This document shows positions 11,340 through 23,081 of a stretch of 64,000 nucleotides of DNA, piece by piece. The position numbers and the translations under genes are program-made. The notes below the pieces were generated by a model. The model ran no database searches. It was not told the origin of the DNA and saw only the letters and a program-made list of their open reading frames with translations. Each line of letters starts with the position of its first letter. Position 1 is the first letter of the stretch. Origin of the DNA: Paguma larvata (taxonomy: Eukaryota; Chordata; Mammalia; Carnivora; Viverridae); the NCBI GenBank assembly GCA_030068075.1, contig CM057836.1, positions 67,121,788-67,185,787 on the forward strand, in the 5' to 3' direction.

Positions 11340-12430
11340 AGTAAAAATTACTAAAGTGTGATAATACCATATGACTAAAACCCAAGATAAACCAATTAAT
11401 AAAAATATACCATTACCAATAGTGGAGTTAGCTGACTAAGAATTAATATGTCACAAATATAGAATGGGAAGGTGTACAAAGTAGATTAAAAGATAGACGA
11501 TTCTACTAGAGAATTTGAGTCTATGTAAAACAGTCCAACAAGGACTATAGAAGAGAAAAACATAATTTATGAAATTAAGGAAATCTCTTTTCAGGGTTTA
11601 ATATTATCTGATACACAGCAAAAGATAGGATGAATAAACAGACATATAAATGACTAACTGAATTGATTGATAATCATATCAATTGAATAGATTGAAGCAA
11701 AATAAGAAAAAAACAAATGGAAAACATACAAAAATCTACTAGGAATATGTGGATCAGAGGAAAACAGCCTAATACAGATATAATTGTAGCTTGAGAAAGA
11801 TGAGATATATGTTGCATTGACTATATTTGAGGAAATAATATAGACCAAATAAATATATCAGCTCACAGATCCAAAAAGAACCTCAACCATAAGCAAACGA
11901 AAAACACTGCAAATAAGCACAAGGTAGCAAAACTACTAAAAGCAAAACAAAGCAAAAATCAAAGCCATACTCAATACCCTCTTGAGAAAAAGACACAGAC
12001 GCATTGTTCTCCAAAGATAATCAAAAGATTGATAAGCAAAAATTATAATGGTCAGAAAACAATGGAATAAGAACACTGTAAAAATAACATAACTAAGCCA
12101 ACTTAGAAGCTTATGCTGAGAAAAATATCCTTTTGCAATAAGGTTAAATAAAAATTTATTTAGACTAAAAACAAAGACACAAAATTCTGAGAATATATCA
12201 GTGGCAGGCCTTCACTAGTAGATATCCAGTAGAAATTTCTTTAGACAAATGGAAAATGATCACAGAAATTTAGGAAAGAATGGAAACCAAAGAGAATGAT
12301 ATGAGTAAACATATAAAAGACAGTATAAACATAATAATTAAAATATTTATGTATAAAAATGTGTAAAATAAAAATGCTAACAATACAAGCAGTGGTAAGA
12401 AATAACTGTAGTAAAATGTTCTAAATTTTA
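11340..12430 (+). mobile_element. Decayed HAL1/L1 ORF1-type relic
   Basis: A-rich plus-strand LINE-like text: 'aacagtccaacaaggactat', 'gagaaaaacataatttatga', 'gatccaaaaagaacctcaac', then 'gagaaaaagacacagacgca' and 'ggtcagaaaacaatggaata'. The last two recall the L1 block 'gagaaaaagacacattac ... ccagaagacaatggagc'. Many stops occur in all frames. The exact subfamily cannot be set by eye. Confidence 0.55.
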
Positions 12431-12962
12431 CCATTTTCAGAGACATTTTAAAATTAATAAATTGTGTATGGTTATGAGAAATCAAGATATATTTTTAATC
12501 TCTAAAATATAAAGGATTTAACTACTCAATGAATGCTGAATTCATGTAAAACTAGTAAGGAAAAAGGAAAAAGAACAACATTTAATTACTCTGAAAGACC
12601 GAAAATAGATATAAATTTAAATATATATAAATTAGATATAAATTCAAATATATATGTTTTTATATATTCTAAAAATATTAAATATTGATTAAAAGATTAT
12701 GATTACAAACTAGGTAAAAATATGTGCTGCTTCCCAGACATATCTTTCATATGAGTATGCTATATGTTTGAAAATAAAAGAATTTTTAAAATATACTATG
12801 AAAACAATAATCAAAAGAAAATTGGTTAGCTATACTGATATCAAACAATTTAGATATTTATTTCAGAATCACAAGAGAAAAAGATGGACATTTCATAATT
12901 ATAAAGCAGTCAATCCACCAGGTATATACAATGATTATAAACATGTATGCCTCTGGTGGCTT
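12431..12962. other. Very AT-rich DNA
   Basis: Long A/T runs with short (ATAT) blocks around 12605-12670, but no gene. It may contain further decayed LINE sequence, which I cannot demonstrate. Confidence 0.4.
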
Positions 12963-13114
12963 ATTTATTTCTATTTATTTAATTTATTTTTTTGAGTAGC
13001 CTCCATGCACAGTACGGAGCCCAACGTGGAGCTCTAACTCGCAACCATGAGATCTAGACTTGAGCCAAGATCAAGAGTTAGACACTTAACCAACAGAGTC
13101 ACCCAAGCATCCCA
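12963..13114 (-). mobile_element. CAN SINE, old short copy
   Basis: Starts at a T-rich segment 'tttaatttatttttttgagt' and ends 'cagagtcacccaagcatccc'. The GA-rich middle is largely missing. The flanks share gcctctggt (just before the element and at about 13116-13124), a likely target duplication. Confidence 0.85.
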
Positions 13115-13429
13115 GCCTCTGGTAGGTTAACGTAGATAAATAATATTTGAAATAAATTAGTGAAATGAAAATAATAGTCATCTCTAATCAATGTGGGAGA
13201 TATTAAATTGCATATCTTATAAACCTTGTATAAGCAAACAAAAATGCAGTAAGGATACAGAAAATATGAAAAGCATAAATAAAAAAGTGTATAAATAATC
13301 ATGTGAAATACCTATCCAGAAAAGACAAAAACATATTTATTTCATAAGGCCGTTAGACATATATTTTCGTATATCTTGGATAATAAAGTATATCTAAACA
13401 AAATTCAATAGATGAAATCATATTTAGTA

Positions 13430-14420
13430 CGTTTTTCTGACAAAAGAAACATAAATAACAAAAAGATAATTAGAAAGTCTCCAACCGCTAGAAATTAAGC
13501 AACATACTCTCAAACAACCCATGGGTCAAAGAAAACATCACAACAGAAATTAGAAAACATTTTGAACAGATAATGAAGACATAGGATATAAACATTTATG
13601 GGAAATAGCAAAAACAATGCCTAGTGGGTAATTTATAGACTTAAATACATATATTAGAAAAGAACAAAGGCTGAAAATCAATGATCTAAGCTCCTATTAA
13701 GATGCTCAGAAATATATAGCAAACCAAGGAAAGTAAATAAAAACAAAACAACAAAGATAAGAGAATTTAAAGAGAAAAAAATGCATTAAAGAGTATATTA
13801 ACACAAGAGGTGGTTCTTTGAAAATATGAATGATCTTAATAAAATGCTAGCAAGACTAATCAGGGAAAAAATAAAAATTTGCAAGTAATTAATATCAGAC
13901 ATAAAGTAAATATTACCTCAGACTCTACACGCATGAAAATAGAAATAAAGATACATTTTAATATTTTACATCAATACATTCGATGATTTTTGAGAAGAAA
14001 AAAGTCATTGAAAGTATATTCCGAGATTGGCACAATAAGAAAAGGAAATATTAATAGTTCTGCATTTATTTAAAAGAGCCACATACACATTCTATTTTTT
14101 TAAGTTTATCTATTTATTTTGAAAGGGTGAGAGCAAGAAGGGGAGGGGCAGAGAAAGAGAAGGAGAGAGAGAGAATCCCAAGCAGTCTCCCCACTGTCAG
14201 TGCAGAGCCTGATGTGGGGCTTGAACTCACAAATCATGAGATCATTCTATTATTAAACTACTCTTTGGAGAGAAGATTGCTTGACCACAAAATTATTCCA
14301 AACACTGAAGAAAGAAATCAAGCTAATCTTATAACGGTAGTCCAGATTGTGTGTGTATACAGTATTTTACGAGATTTACATAACCTTGATACCAAAATCT
14401 AACCAAGAGCATTCATTTAA
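13430..14420 (+). mobile_element. Decayed L1 ORF2 relic, split by a SINE
   Basis: The text 'gaaattaagcaacatactct', 'aacccatgggtcaaagaaaa', 'catcacaacagaaattagaa' and 'aagaacaaaggctgaaaatc' tracks the middle of L1 ORF2 (reverse-transcriptase region). 'gaagaaagaaatcaagctaa' after the SINE at 14096-14242 continues it. No frame survives. The 91-codon frame at 14127-14402 spans SINE and L1 and is not a gene. Confidence 0.65.
14096..14242 (-). mobile_element. CAN SINE, head-truncated, with target duplication
   Basis: Reverse-oriented SINE that stops at 'catgagat', so the tRNA-like head is missing. The direct repeat cattctat occurs at both borders (14088-14095 and 14243-14250). A target duplication around a truncated copy points to incomplete reverse transcription, not later deletion. 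Confidence 0.88.
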
Positions 14421-15067
14421 TTTTTTGGAAATTTAAATATTTGGAAAACTCATGCAATTCTCCAACTTTTCATCTCTTTACTGGAATATTTTAATGATAA
14501 CTATTTCAAATTTCCTATCAGTCAAATCCATTAACTAGTCATCTGTGGGTGGATCTGTAGGTATCATGTGATAATTCTTGGGATTTTCTCCTTGATTTCA
14601 TCACTTGGTATTATTTCTAGTTTTTTTTTTCCTTTAATTTTCTAGCCATGTTGTGTAATAATGTAGAGGCTCTATACTGTGCAGTCCTTCACCAGAGGAG
14701 GCCCGCTCTTTCCTTTTAAAGGTAGACAGGATATTAAGGAAATCAATTTAATTCTATCTTTGATGGAGTCTAGTGGAGACATGGGTTCAGTTGTAGGAAG
14801 ACTTGCACTCCAGTCCTCAGGAAATGATTTCCAAAGTTTTCAACTTAGAATTTAGTGCATTCACCAGGAGTACTACTCTGGGACGCCCTAGACTCTATCT
14901 CGATACCACCAGGATACTTTGGAAAACTGTTCTCTGCTTTTCAGAATGTTACAGCTAAAACTGTGCCCAGTCCATTCCAGATTCAGATTTGACTAGCACC
15001 TTGAAGGAGAAATTGACAGCATGTGTGAAGCCATTCAAGTGTTCAAAGTTGTCTCTGTAGCCCAGGA
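14421..15067. other. Intergenic DNA, no feature seen
   Basis: Moderately GC-richer than its flanks (about 14640-15000), with no open frame or repeat that I can name. Confidence 0.4.
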
Positions 15068-15327
15068 GTCAGCAAACGAGCCTACAGGCCTAATCTAGGT
15101 TGACTTTTTCTGTAGTCTAGGGGCTATCAAAAGAACATTTTATGAAGTGTTGTAAAATCATACAAAATTAAAATGTCAATGTCCATAAAGTTTTATTGGA
15201 ACACAGTCACACCCATTCATTTGTTTACTATCTAGGACTACATCTGCCGGAAGGGCCAAATTGAGGATTTACCATAGAGACTGTGTAACACCAAAGTTGA
15301 AAATATTTAGTCTCTGGTTCTTGGCAT
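15068..15327. mobile_element. hAT-type DNA transposon relic
   Basis: Reads 'aggagtcagcaaacgagcct', then 'taaagttttattggaacaca', 'cacacccattcatttgttta' and 'gaaaatatttagtctctggt'. This is the same non-autonomous hAT family as the element at 3064-3455. It is internally decayed and has no transposase. An 18-A run follows at 15329-15346. Confidence 0.75.
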
Positions 15328-15346
15328 GAAAAAAAAAAAAAAAAAA

Positions 15347-17457
15347 GCCATCCCCTGCTGTATTCTATAAGACTAATGAAAGTTCTGGCAGTTTCTGTGT
15401 CCCCTAGCATTGGTCCTCTGCCTAGGCAAAGGCAAGATTCTCATTGAAAGCCTACATGAAAAAAATATAGTTTCAGATTGTAAATTTATCACCTGTAGTC
15501 CTCTCTCTCCAAAACCTTCAAGCCTCAAATGCTTTTTGTTTAAAACTGCTCTTATTTATTTAAACATATATATATATATTTTTCTATTTTATGTACCTTT
15601 TGCTATTTCATCTAGTTTTTCTTGACAGGAGCAATCATATACAACAAACTACTCCATTCTATTTTCAAGTGTCAGTATCTGTCTCTGGATTTTGGTAGTC
15701 AGGACTTGAGTCCTAAAACTCAATCTAGGGGATTTCTCTGTTGCCTTCTGCCCTCTGGGTGATATTCACTTTACATGCTCATATGTGGGTATAAGTTTAG
15801 TGGAGTGGTAGGTCATGTGTGTTTGTGTGTGAACCTTCCAAACCTATGTGTATTTGTCGTAATGACATAATTAGATAACGCTCTGATACTTGAAGTTATT
15901 GAAAGTTATCTTTAAACTCTTTGGCCTCTGTTCTTCCCAAGAGAGAATGTTATCTTCCTGCCTTGTTTGGAATCACCAAGGATGTTTTTAGGTCAGTTTA
16001 AATTTATCCAAAGTGATTTAAATATTATTTTTGAAGTAAAAGTATAACGTGTCATTTAAAAAAATAGGGTTAATGAGAAAAATGCTGACAGATTCATAGT
16101 GCTAGTGTCACTGCATACTAGTTCTTTATTCAAAGCACCAATTAAGTACAAATTTACATTTAGCTTGTCAAAAAGAAATCTTTTAAAACATTTTATTCAG
16201 CTTTTATAATTTTAAGAAGAACTTATCCTCTAATGCCAGATCATATATGCTTATGTTTGCTCCTGTATATCAGCTATTTAGGTAGATTGGCATATCTTCT
16301 ATAGAAAACAGGGGAAGCCCTAAAATAAATACATTTATTTTTGTAGAAAATGACCAAAAATTTAGACCAAGACCAATGCACACCAAATGCATATAACCTT
16401 CTCATTGGCATTAAATATTTTTAACCAAATTATTAAGTTGAATGAATTTTAGCATCCAGGACAGATATATCAATCTACCATCGATAACATACTGAGGAAT
16501 ATATCTATATTTAGAAATTCTTTCAAATGTTAAGTTTTTCATGAAATCTTTTGGAATTAAAAATCTTCACTCTATTTTCTATTATTTTATCATCTTATAA
16601 TAGGGCACAAATCAGGACTGGGTATAATTAGAAAATATTTATTATGCCAGTGTTCTCCTTCTTACTGACCTTAGTAATCTCAAACAAATATGTATTATTT
16701 GAAAACCAAATAATTCTTGGTTTTCATGCTAATGTTAATTTGCTCAAAAGGAAGCATAATATCAGCATTGGATAAGCTTAGCTGGAAAATAACTGATGAT
16801 TCTCCATTATTTGTCACTTCCATTATATTGACTTGTTATTTATCTTATTATTAAAACAGAACATCTCACTGATATTTGTATTTTTAAAAACCTGTATAAC
16901 AAAAAATTTTTGAGTAAATTAAAATGAATTGTTTCTTCAATTCCTAGAAAATTTTGTGAAATCTCTATGTCTCCAGTATTTGTAAGGAAAAATTTCAAAC
17001 CTTCCTTTTTTATTATTGATCTTCCTGGACTGGAAAAGACAGGAGAAATGAAGTGGGGTACACATGTGATTCCATAGAAAATATGCACAGAAGATAGATA
17101 TAAATGTGGAATAAACATACATAAACTCTTAAATTTATTTGAAATTTAGTTAATTATTTCTCACAACAAAGAGCATGCTTTAAATATTGAACAAACAATT
17201 TTCTGTTAATAGACCTTTCTTTGTGAGTAGCATAATAGCAGGTAGAGTAGGCTCACAATAAACATTCATTGAAGGATTAACTACATAAATGGATGCAAAA
17301 TTATGAAGAACAAGATAAACATAAAGAAAAGAGAGGGATTAGCAATAACAACAAAAAAACCCACTTCCTAGTTTTGAGTTTTGTGACACATTTTAAATGA
17401 CTAATACCTATATAATTCAGAATAAGGCAGATATGCTGCAATTAAGAATAATGATCA
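15347..17457. other. Intergenic DNA, no gene seen
   Basis: AT-rich sequence with a short (TA)n near 15565-15578. Around 17220-17275 a faint MIR/L2-type tail is visible ('gctcacaataaacattcatt'). Two overlapping minus frames near 16840-17122 show no domain or splice support. Confidence 0.4.
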
Positions 17458-17770
17458 AATTTTAGTGGCTTAAAACAACAAAGCTTTATTCCTAGTTTAT
17501 TCCTCGTTCCTATCTGCCTAATATATACTTGCTCGAAACTCACTGTTGCAGATTGATGAAAGTTTTGTCTTACGTGTTCCCATGATCACCATGGAATGGG
17601 ATCAATAAAGTTGTAGAATGTAGCACCTGCTGCTAAACACTCCGGTCAAAATTTGATCCATACCTATGTCCAGGCCTGGTCACACAGTCCCATTTAACAT
17701 TAAGAAGTAGAAAAGTACAACTATTTGTGGGCCAGGAAAAGAGAGGAACTGGATATCAGAGAGAGTGGTA
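17458..17770. repeat. Ancient dispersed repeat ('tttagtggcttaaaacaac' type)
   Basis: Starts 'tttagtggcttaaaacaaca' followed by 'gctttattcc', a very common start of an old mammalian repeat group, and continues to 'caggcctggtcacacagtcc'. I do not assign the family. Similar openings recur at about 30190, 31905 and 36560. Confidence 0.5.
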
Positions 17771-17852
17771 ATGTTTGCCATGGTGGGGAAATTTTCTAAA
17801 TCAGGGGGGAAATGGCACAACCAAAGGCTAAGGGCTAGAATTAACTGGGAAC

Positions 17853-18015
17853 AGGAAAGAAGAAAGAAGGAAAGGGAAAGGAAAGGAAGGGAAGGGAGAA
17901 AAAAGAGAAGAGAAGAGAAGAGAAGAGAAGAGAAGAGAAGAGAAGAGAAGAGAAGAGAAGGGAAGAGAAAAGGTGAAAAAAAAAGGGAAGGGAAGGAAGG
18001 AGGGAGGAAGGAAAG
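17853..18015 (+). repeat. Polypurine tract with (GAGAA)n core
   Basis: 163 bases of A and G are interrupted by a single T at 17974; the first 121 bases are pure purine. The centre (about 17902-17960) is a (GAGAA)n array flanked by GGAAA and GGAAGG units. The 109-codon Lys/Glu/Arg-rich frame on the plus strand and the two Phe/Ser/Leu-rich frames on the minus strand are translations of this repeat, not genes. Confidence 0.95.
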
Positions 18016-18823
18016 ACAGAATGAAGAAACAGAAAAAGAAAATACATCCAGACACCTCCATAAAAAAAAAAAAACCCTCTGGGCATTTAGCTAATCAACA
18101 CCACATGAGCTATGATAGATTGAGAAACTTCCATTATTAATTATGGGGTTAATGGATTTTGATTTGATACAATGAATTACAGAAAATAGACACTTAAAAA
18201 TAGTGAAATACAAGGATAAAAATGTCAACCACTACTATATATATGTATTCAGTGCTTGATACATCTGCTTTGGGTAATTGGAACAGGAGAAGGCAAAGTT
18301 ATAGCAAAAAGAGCTAATAAATTAGTTATAATAATACAGTAAGAAGCAAGATTAGGACTTGGGCTTGTAATTTTGTAGAGGAAATGTAAAACATACACAC
18401 ATATTCACACACAGGAGAAGATCTAGACCTTTCCAAAGAGGGAGAATCCCAGAACATATTTAATTTTAAAAGAAAAGGAGAGAATTAGAAACAGTCTATG
18501 GTAATACCTTTTAGGAATTGACAGAAGTGTATTAGTATGTTTATACATAAGTATAAGACAGTTAAGACAAAACAAACAATTTTTGAAACAAATCAAAGCA
18601 TTTGAAAAACTTTACCATAGTGAAAATTATATCAAAGTAGAAATAAGGTAAGACAAACAAGGCTCTCTCTCTGCCTTGGAATAGCAATATGAAATTAAGG
18701 GTGAGATAATTTCCTATTCATGGGAGCTATTCTGCTTTGAAATTTACTCATATGCTCAGATATGTTAGAAAGGTAATGCACTCTGTAATGTGGTCTTTAA
18801 AATGCACAGTGTGACTGGCATGG
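18016..18823. other. Unique-looking DNA upstream of the putative gene
   Basis: No repeat recognised and no coding frame. It borders the putative first exon and could hold its promoter or 5' untranslated exon. A short (TA)n lies at about 18236-18245 and CACA-rich text at 18390-18415. Confidence 0.4.
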
Positions 18824-18831
18824 TTTAAATA
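18824..18831 (+). promoter_or_regulatory. Possible TATA-like box of the putative secreted-protein gene
   Basis: TTTAAATA lies 97-104 bases upstream of the candidate start codon at 18928, which would leave a 5' untranslated leader of about 70 bases. It is the only TATA-like motif near that distance, but AT-rich DNA throws up such motifs by chance. An upstream non-coding exon is equally possible. Confidence 0.25.
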
Positions 18832-18927
18832 AAACGTTTAGTTGCAATATCACCCCAAATTATCCTAGCAGGGAGAGCTGAGGCAAACCACCAATTTTGT
18901 CTCCACATGTATTCCAGATACAGAAAA

Positions 18928-19120
18928 ATGGATAAATTGGTTTCTTTTGTGCTCTCCTTGCTGCTTGTCTTCATGAGCAGTGAAATTGCGTGCATGGAGA
19001 TTTCAGCTTGCAGAGAGGCTTCCAGAGGAAAGCCGCAGGAGTTAGCACTCACAGGGAAGCCTGGACTGCAAATGGAACCCAGCAATCACCACGCTGAAGA
19101 GGGTGGGTGTATATTAGAAG
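18928..19120 (+). CDS. Putative secreted protein, exon 1 (start codon and signal peptide)
   Basis: The exon encodes residues 1-64 and the first base of codon 65. ATG at 18928 has A at -3 and G at +4, a good Kozak context. Residues 1-22 (MDKLVSFVLSLLLVFMSSEI then AC) form a classical signal peptide with a short basic n-region and a leucine/valine/phenylalanine core; cleavage is likely near residue 21-22. The mature part is polar, with cysteines at 28 and 61, an Arg/Lys/Pro patch (29-35) and an acidic His-containing stretch (PSNHHAEEGG, 51-60). The exon ends GAAG|gtaaga, a good donor in phase 1. Reading on past the donor hits a stop after three codons, so a spliced product is expected. Exon 2 at 23241 fits this phase. 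I do not recognise the family. A decayed single-copy gene is the main alternative. Confidence 0.6.
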
Positions 19121-19164
19121 GTAAGAGGTAGTTATTTTAAGCAGCAAGCTCCAAGTGTCTGAAT

Positions 19165-19195
19165 TCTGGGGTCCCCGGGGGCGGGGGATGGAGAG
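19165..19195 (+). promoter_or_regulatory. GC-box / G-run cluster in intron 1
   Basis: A local island of 'ggggtccccgggggcggggg' followed by atgg lies 45-75 bases after the exon 1 donor. It contains a GGGCGGGG Sp1-type core and three G-runs of four or more. It is strikingly GC-rich against an AT-rich background. It may be an intronic promoter/enhancer element or a G-quadruplex-prone stretch; neither is shown by sequence alone. Confidence 0.35.
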
Positions 19196-19304
19196 CCCCT
19201 GGATAGCGGGCTTTCTAGGAAAGATTAATTTGGCTCTTCGAACAGTTGTTATTCAAAAGATTATCAATAGGTTTCCAAGACTTAATAAGGAGTGATTTTA
19301 CAGT

Positions 19305-19425
19305 TTTCTGTCACTGTGACTGTATGATTTTCAATGAGTCACTTAATCTCTCTGTGCCTCAGATTCTTTCTCTGCAAAATGGAGATAATGTCTAGAGATC
19401 AGAGAGTAAGTCAGAAGATCACACA
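19305..19425 (+). repeat. MIR relic (intron 1)
   Basis: The clear MIR core is 'caatgagtcacttaatctct', 'ctgtgcctcagattctttct' and 'gcaaaatggagataatg'. This is the best-preserved MIR core in the window. Confidence 0.88.
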
Positions 19426-19629
19426 AGTCTCTCTTCACTTTAGGATGTATAGTTCTATGATTTTCAAAGACCTCTACATAGTGTACAAAAGCCACTAAGT
19501 GTAACAAGTTGCCATTGTAATTCTTTAACCTCTAAAATTGTGGCCACTTACCTCCTACGATTCAACACCATTCTGGATTCTCAGCTAGCTATGCTCTGAC
19601 TTGAAGATAATTTAAGAAAACTTTTTGAT

Positions 19630-19765
19630 AAGTAATGGCTAAGAATTAAGTACCTATAATTTGGGGTGGTTATGGGAATCGAATGTATGAATGGTTTAAA
19701 GTTCTTAACCTACAGCTTGACAAATACCAACTATTCAGTAAATACTAGTGTTGGTGGGTGTACTG
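19630..19765 (+). repeat. MIR-type 3' part (intron 1)
   Basis: Reads 'gtttaaagttcttaacctac' and 'caactattcagtaaatacta', which corresponds to the tail region of MIR ('aaagcacttagcacagtgcc ... cagtaaatgttagc'). It may belong to the same MIR copy as 19305-19425, separated by inserted or decayed DNA. Confidence 0.55.
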
Positions 19766-20610
19766 ATGGTCATCATTGAGATGGCTCATTGCGCTAATGG
19801 TAATGTCAATTTTTCTGTGGATCCACTTCAACATAGTACACAAATTTTACTGTAAATTTCTGGTGACCAAGTTACCACTCTCCATTGTCTTTCTGCATCT
19901 TGCTTTTCTTTTGTTCCTTAGCCTCCTCTCTTGGGCTCAATCCTAAGCTTAACTAACTAGTTCTTCAAGGTACAAAAAATCTGTGCAAGAGCTCTATGGT
20001 TCTGATGTGATTGAATTCTTCATGTTTAATTTGACTGTCCTGATGCAGGTGGTCATGTGGTCCTCTACTAGCTGGAGTCTGCGACCTGGTGTTCTGCTAT
20101 TCCCTCTATTGTAACATCTTCCCTCCAATACAACATCATTTTCACTATACCTGGCCAGTTTTTATGGTCTCCAGTGAACCTGCTGATAGATCACACACTT
20201 CCTTAATTTCTGAAAAATTTACAAAATGAGGGAGATGTCAGAATCCCATCTTTCATATGGGTGCTACTGGTGAGTGTGGGTTTAGGTTAAGAGATCAATA
20301 ACTACGTAACAGGAACCTCAGATTAGCAAAGACCTAGATGGGAATGACTGCTGCTGCAGGACATTAGATTGAAAAGGAGAACAGTGTGGAGCCAAGCTCG
20401 GAATGCCCTGATTTCCCCACAAATGTGCCAACTGGAGAAGTGAATAAAGGAGTGCTGACAAATTAAAAGTATCTTAAAAGGGAAAAAGTCTCTCCCTGGA
20501 GAAACTAGAAGTGGCTTTCCCTGATTGTCTGCACTTTCCACTATGAGCAGTGACCTCTAAGTCTTCCACATTTGGGCAAAATCTTGATAGCTAATAAGAT
20601 ATATATTTTA
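19766..20610. other. Intron 1 DNA, no feature assigned
   Basis: Unassigned sequence with mixed base composition. The 72-codon minus frame at 20323-20541 has no support as a gene. Confidence 0.4.
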
Positions 20611-20832
20611 GGGGCGCCTGGGTGGCTCGGTTGGTTGAGCGTCCGACTTCGGCTCAGGTCATGATCTCACAGTCTGTGAGTTTGAGCCCCGCGTCGGGCT
20701 CTGTGCTGATGGCTCAGAGTCTGGAGCCTGCTTCGGATTCTGTGTCTCCCTCTCTCTCTCTCTGCCCCTCCCCTGCTCATGCTCTGTCTCTATGTCTCTC
20801 AAAAATAAATAAACATTAAAATTTTTTTTAAA
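20611..20832 (+). mobile_element. CAN SINE, young feline-type copy (intron 1)
   Basis: Full-length, with head GGGGCGCCTGGGTGGCTCGG, A- and B-box regions intact, (TC)n stretch and AAATAAATAAACATTAAAA tail. It is bounded by a perfect 15-bp target duplication, aagatatatatttta (20596-20610 and 20833-20847). This is among the least diverged SINEs here and is diagnostic for a cat-lineage genome. Confidence 0.97.
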
Positions 20833-21564
20833 AAGATATATATTTTATTTAGGGTAGCATTGAGAGACTAATATAAACTCTCCATAAAACCTTTACTTTT
20901 TGAGGAGTTCTACATGAGAGTAAATGGAATACAAGTTTGTGTTCATAATGTGAATTTAGCAAACATAATATTTGGTGTTAATTAAAAACAGACTCTGGAG
21001 AGAGATGCTAAAAGTGCAGGATCCTCCCTTAAGACAAAGTAAAAGAACATTTATTTTAAAAAGATAGGCTTATTTGAGTCCAAGTACAAAAGCAGGAGAT
21101 AAAATAATTGTCTGTGTAATGAGCATTAATTTAGTATTTGGCATTTTTCCCCACGTTACCATCACCTCATTTTAAATATGTGGCTAGGGTATCATTTCTG
21201 TTGGTTCTTTGTCCCAGCATAATGTTCTCTAAGAACTTCTCTTTGCATTGTGTAGGATAGTGCTGCTGGTCATCATGAAGCACTTTTAGGATTTGATTTC
21301 ATTAAAATACTTTAATAGGGATGGAAAATATTTCACTTTGGAGTATATCCTAAGGGTCCCAAAGGGATCAGTAGCAACAATAAATTAACAGAAAATGAAC
21401 TTAACATAATGTCAAGCAGTAAAACAAGGCAAATAAATTACACGGGTCTCATTTCTGGTAATTGCGAGTTAGAAAAACAGAACAGGAAATTTGACAGCAC
21501 TTGCTTTTTTTGCTTTCTTCTATTAAAATCTCAGTAGCACGCAGGACTCTTGCTGACCTACAGC

Positions 21565-21770
21565 AATAGTAAGTAGCCTTCACTGAAGTATTTACCCTAA
21601 GCAAAGCATCTGCTGAGCAGTTTGCATGGGATCTCTCAATCCTTTAGTGACTCTATAACATAGGTACTATTATTTTCCCTACTTTATAAAATAATTTTTA
21701 AAGTGAAATTTAAAGAGGTTATATCTGTCTTGTGTAATAACACATTACTAGAAATATTCAAAGAGAGGAT
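21565..21770 (+). repeat. MIR-family relic (intron 1)
   Basis: The text 'tgggatctctcaatccttta', 'aacataggtactattatttt' and 'aaatttaaagaggttatatc' follows the MIR-group order 'cttaatcctcacaacaaccc ... aggtactattattatcccca ... gaggttaagtaac'. Confidence 0.65.
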
Positions 21771-22862
21771 ATTAAACTCTTCACTGTCTGGCTCCTTAGC
21801 CATCTTCTAAGCCGGCGGCTTCCAAATTATTCACCACGACATAAGCCAAAAGATACAATAGGCAGTGGATAGAAAACATTAGGATATACACTTTTAAATG
21901 TATTCATACTTTAAAGTTTTATTTTTAAAAATGTTTTAGAGCATACCTGACATATTAGTAAATTATTATTCAGATATTTATAAAGTATGTATATAAATAT
22001 AGTGTACTGGCGCAATTTTTATTATATTTTTGTTTTTTATTGATATGGATACATGATAAATCTGAAGATGGCTCTAACTGATTCAATTGTATTTGCAAAA
22101 GTAACAAATTGAATTTTTGAGGTTTACCCTACATCTTTCAGCTCTTCTACTTGTTGGCATGCTTGCTTCCTTAACCTCCAGGCAGCCAGTATCCTCATGC
22201 TATGTACCGCATATGCACAAATGACTTTAGTGTCCCATACCAGTCTCCTTTTAAGTTCAGGTTTTCTCTCCTTGCCCTATTTCCTATATGTGAATCATCT
22301 TTGATCAATGCTGCTGCCTGGAACTCAACAAAACAAATAAATGATCCATTAAGGTGATCACACAAAATGCTGATGATTAATGGCATGACATCTTCAGGGT
22401 AACGATAATGTAAAAGTGAAGTCTTTCACATAAAGAAAACTCTTGGAATGGAGAGTGGAGGGAAAACTCATTTTTTCCCTTACTTCTTTAATCAAAGATA
22501 TGGATTATCAATTATGTGGCTATGTCAAGAAATTTAGGAATATATGCATGTTTCTGGTGGTGGTTTCACTTTGCAACATTGGTGAAATTTAAAAAGAACC
22601 AGACATTTTAAACATATGCCATTAAATTTATTTTCTCATTTAAAGTAGCGGTTATCCTAAATGCCATCTTCCCTCATTAACATCTTTTCTCCAATGACTA
22701 TTTTTTATTATTTTGCTTGTGAAATTTGATAATTTCTATATGAAAATATAATAATGGCTTTAGCATGAAAAAATCCAAACTTTGCCAAATTCAAGGAAGA
22801 CCATTCTTAGTTGTACCTTTTGCATGGCAGGAATTAACTGCTAACATCATTAAAGTCCTTAA
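21771..22862. other. Intron 1 DNA, no feature assigned
   Basis: AT-rich, no nameable repeat or exon. A minus frame of 63 codons at 22195-22386 lacks support. Confidence 0.4.
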
Positions 22863-23081
22863 GGGGCGCCTGGGTGGCTCAGTCGGTTGAGCGTCTGATT
22901 TCAGCTCAGGTCATGATCTCAAGGTTAGCGGGTTTGGGCCCTGCAACAGGCTCTATGCTGACAGCTCGGAGCCTGGAGCCTGCTTCGGATTCTGTGTCTC
23001 CCTCTCTCTCTGCTCCTCCCCTGCTCATACTGTCTCTGCCTCTCTCAAAAATAAATAAACATAAAAGGGAAAATTGAAAAA
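22863..23081 (+). mobile_element. CAN SINE, young feline-type copy (intron 1)
   Basis: Starts GGGGCGCCTGGGTGGCTCAG and ends AAATAAATAAACATAAAAG with an A-rich tail. The target duplication aaagtcctta is perfect (22852-22861 and 23082-23091). It ends about 160 bases before the exon 2 acceptor in sense orientation, so it lies close to the branch-point region of that intron. Confidence 0.96.

Noticed and set aside
17765..18094. 109-codon Lys/Glu/Arg-rich open frame
   Set aside because: It is the translation of the GAGAA/GGAA microsatellite. Open frames on both strands arise because purine repeats lack stop codons.
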